A stretch of 64,000 nucleotides of DNA from Erigeron canadensis (Eukaryota; Streptophyta; Magnoliopsida; Asterales; Asteraceae): NCBI RefSeq assembly GCF_010389155.1, contig NC_057763.1, forward strand, positions 34,888,645 through 34,952,644, read 5' to 3'. Positions 59,576 to 64,000 of this stretch are shown piece after piece; the first letter of the stretch is position 1, and the number at the start of each line of letters is the position of its first letter. The notes beneath the pieces are model-generated. The model had not been told where the DNA came from. It saw nothing but the letters and a program-made list of their open reading frames with translations, and ran no database searches. Both the position numbers and the translations under genes were made by a program.

Positions 59576-60613
59576 CTAGATTAAACCCATGCGTTACATG
59601 GTGAATAATTGTTGTAATAAAATTCTGATAAAAATAAATAATACATCTTTCAATTTAAAGTATAAGAGTACAATACTGTAATAATGTATTTAAATTTAAA
59701 TTTATTTATTAAAGACAGTTACAAAATAAATGAATATATTTTAATCCTAAATGGACTTATCTATCTAATAATATTTAAATTATGCAACTGTGTAATAATA
59801 AATGAAATAAAAAAATAGGATATTTAAAATATATTATACAAATAGCCATCAACATATATTCAATTTTAATGCATAGGAATGAAGAGAAAAAAAAAATCAC
59901 TATATTGTATTTAATTTTAAACTAAATCAATTTGATATAATCGTTATGTAATTCTTACTCTAAATATAGGTACGTGACAAAGTTTAGAATCCCGAAAGTT
60001 TTTATTCATTATACAATCCTTAAATAATAAACTTTTATTACGTATTTCTCTTAAATAGCACTCGTATCATAAAATGCTAAAAAATGAAAAAGAAAATGAC
60101 AAATAAGCAACTTAGTTGATATCCAAAGACTTAACCCATATTAGTCTTATCTTTATCTTCATTTAATTAAAATAATAATTAATAATAATACATGTCTGAG
60201 GTGAAAAAAGATCAATATAATTATAAAAAATGATTACCTTATAAAATTTCAACAATAAATTATCTATAAGAAATAGTAGTTTAAGCAATGGTAATAAAAT
60301 GTTATGTAATTATAATAATATTTATGATATATAAAATACGAAGACTATTGTACATTTAAAAAAAAACTATTAAAAAACTATGAAAATAGATATTATCCAA
60401 TTGATGATCTTGAGCCGACTTATTATCATTTATGTTTTTTTTTTTTTTTAATTTTTTATTATTACTTAATGATGATTTGGATAAAAAATAATATTTAAAG
60501 GAATGATTAAAATTAAAAAATTAATGTAAGTATGACAAATAATGAAAAATCCTACATGGCAATCTATAATAAATGCCAACTAATAAAAAAATATCCTCTC
60601 TTAGTTATATAGA
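59576..60613 (-). mobile_element. Non-autonomous Helitron upstream of gene 2
   Basis: On the minus strand the 5' end is A|TCTATATAACTAAGAGAGGA at 60613. The 3' end has a 5-bp hairpin CCATG-TAACG-CATGG (59587-59601), then CTAG at 59576-59579 followed by T. Both ends obey the Helitron rules. The 1,038-bp interior is AT-rich and non-coding. Its edge is about 135 bp from the promoter box of gene 2. Confidence 0.75.
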
Positions 60614-60746
60614 TATCAATCGACAATATACTGTAATAATTAATTAATTTATTTTTTTTATAAATAAAATAGAATAAATTGAAATTTATATTAATTAGGC
60701 CCTTTAATTAACAAATGGTGCTTAAGATCGATTATGAGGCCCCGTG

Positions 60747-60773
60747 GGGCCCAAAAAGCTACGCAAAACCCTA
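60747..60773 (+). promoter_or_regulatory. GGGCCC box plus telo-box, ubiquitin-eL40 gene 2
   Basis: GGGCCC (60747-60752) and AAACCCTA (60766-60773) repeat the gene 1 promoter motifs with almost identical spacing and flanks (CCCAAAAAGCTA). A TCTATAAAAT stretch at about 60790 may be the TATA box. Its retention suggests the duplicate is transcribed. Confidence 0.6.
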
Positions 60774-60825
60774 GCAGGTCATGAAAAAAGTCTATAAAAT
60801 TAAAGGGATCTCATTGAATCAATGA

Positions 60826-62444
<1,619 letters not shown>

Positions 62445-64000
62445 AGACATAAGTTTGTTTCTCTTGATCGAAGAGGAATTTTTTGTCTGCTTTATCTTTT
62501 AGAACATTTGCATTGGTGATTGTTTTAGTCTTTTTTATTTATTTTTTATGTGAAGTACTTATGGAAGTAAACTTAATGGGTCTTTTTTGTCAATAAGCAC
62601 TATTGGTATCATCATCAGCATTGTATTTTGGTGATACCCCCTCTTCGATATGATCATATATCTATGCTTAATTTTTCTATTTAGTAACTCTTTCTTTGTT
62701 TTTAATTAGCTGATTTTTGGTGAACTACTTCTGAGCATTGGTAGTCTCTTGTCAAATATAATGATTTAAAGCATGAAATTTTCCGACGAGCTAAGTGTTT
62801 GAATATGGTCTTATGCATGCCCCGTTTGGTTTCGTTTTTGTCGATGAGGCTTCAATCAGTCCGGCTGGACACAAGCCGGTGTGTGCGGCCTTGTGTTTTT
62901 ATTAGCTTCAATCTATTTTTTAAACCAGTCATGAAAAGTCAAAGCAGTATTTAACTATTTGTTACTTAATTAGTTATGGCCCATGGGCACAAATTCTAGA
63001 TTTTTTGTGTCCAATACACATCCGTGAAGGAAAAAGAGATTACGATAGTATGTATGGATACTTAATTTATAGAACCTCCCCTGTATCCCAATATGCCATA
63101 AACTCTATCTCATAAGTCACGTCGTAATTAGACACACCCATATTCAATTAATCCATTATTATTACGTACTGGTGGTTGTTATAATGAGTTATGTATTTGA
63201 TTTGATTACCACTTAACCAGTCCTCATTTTTTTTTTCCCGAACTAGAAAAGGATGAATCATTCTTTTGGTATATCACTATATTGTAATCATTTAATTAAT
63301 TGTTCGAGTTATTCATAATCCAATCATCATTTACCAATTTGATTCATTATGCCTAAAAAAATCGTTATTGGTTTTAGGTGAATGTTGTTATACTGTTTAA
63401 AAAGGAAAATGATAAATCTTTCTAACCAATCCTCCTAATTGACACATGTAATCCATTAATTCTCTTTTCTAATTTCATCCCCTGATTTTCCACATGTCAC
63501 GATCCTATTAATTAGGAGGATTTATCATCCTCCTAATTAGGAAGATTGATCATTACCCTTTATAAAAACATGTCTTCACTTTCTTTTCCAAAACTGCGAT
63601 TCTCTTTATGAACAAGCAGATAATCACTATTTTTTTGGTTAAATACTTTTTTTGATTATTTGTGTTTTATAAATGTAATAATCATATAAACTTTTTAACC
63701 ACAATTCCAAACACCCCCTAAGTCGATAAGCCGTTTGGAAGAATAAGAAAGCTATTAGGGTACCTTTAGTTATAAAAAAGTTAGGAATGTTTTTAAAGAT
63801 ATTTTTGTAAAAGCCATGAAAAACAGAAATTATGTTCAAATATAATTTTTTTTTTAAAAACGTAGTTTTCATTAACAACAAAAAGAACATTTCTTCCTGG
63901 CTTATAGCAACATGGTAGAAAACTCATTTTATAGTTTCTCAAATAAAAAACTTTTTGTATCTTCCAAATTTACGACTAAATGCGTTTTCAAAATTTTTAA
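62445..64000. other. 3' region of gene 2 and right edge of window
   Basis: Up to about 63070 it mirrors the downstream block of gene 1. A family B MITE follows at 63401-63561. No further gene is recognised; the open stretch at 63639-63890 on the minus strand is low-complexity. Confidence 0.5.
63401..63561. mobile_element. Hairpin MITE family B, copy 3
   Basis: AAAGGAAAATGATAAATCTT at the left is mirrored by GAAGATTGATCATTACCCTT at the right. CCTCCTAATT and AATTAGGAGG pairs lie inside. Related to 26890-27066 and 30151-30310. Confidence 0.6.

Overview
The window is nuclear DNA from a flowering plant. It is AT-rich, with intron-containing genes separated by long stretches of nested transposable elements. 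The genes are a plant kinesin-5, a DYW-type pentatricopeptide protein, an apoplastic-type invertase with the plant 9-nt mini-exon, a CYP716 P450, a ZIP metal transporter and ubiquitin-eL40 fusions. This set indicates a eudicot. The invertase/FEH similarity, the CYP716 and the repeat style make an asterid, possibly Asteraceae, my best guess (moderate to low confidence).

Layout. 1-6.6 kb: a 22-exon kinesin-5 gene (+), with a mitosis-type MSA box about 190 bp upstream. 6.9-10.5 kb: nested PIF/Harbinger-like MITEs, a Helitron end and a hAT-like MITE. 10.55-12.4 kb: an intronless DYW PPR gene (+). 12.4-32 kb: about 20 kb without a gene, made of Helitrons (several with recognisable hairpin-CTRR ends), MITEs with TTA/TAA target duplications, a Mutator-like element with long inverted repeats and a 9-bp target duplication, a 405-bp tandem duplication, a hAT element with a perfect 8-bp duplication, and a probable mitochondrial insertion. 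32.1-37.5 kb: an acid invertase/FEH gene (+). 40.0-45.5 kb: a CYP716 gene (-), convergent to the invertase, whose 3,990-bp first intron is packed with transposons. 48.1-49.4 kb: a ZIP transporter (-). 51-54.9 kb: a broken Ty3/Gypsy chromovirus-type element (-) joined directly to a Helitron 5' end. 56.0-62.4 kb: two tandem ubiquitin-eL40 fusion genes (+) with unusual ribosomal tails.

The genes do not form an operon or an obvious metabolic cluster. Invertase, CYP716, ZIP and the fusion genes look like independent neighbours. The most interesting protein-level observation is the tandem pair of intact ubiquitin-eL40 fusions. Ubiquitin and the eL40 zinc finger are perfect, but the normally near-invariant junction and C-terminal tail of eL40 are replaced. 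Both copies keep site-II-like and telo-box promoter motifs and a conserved block downstream of the stop codon. All exon boundaries were read by eye from splice sites and reading frame; every spliced gene adds up to an intact frame.
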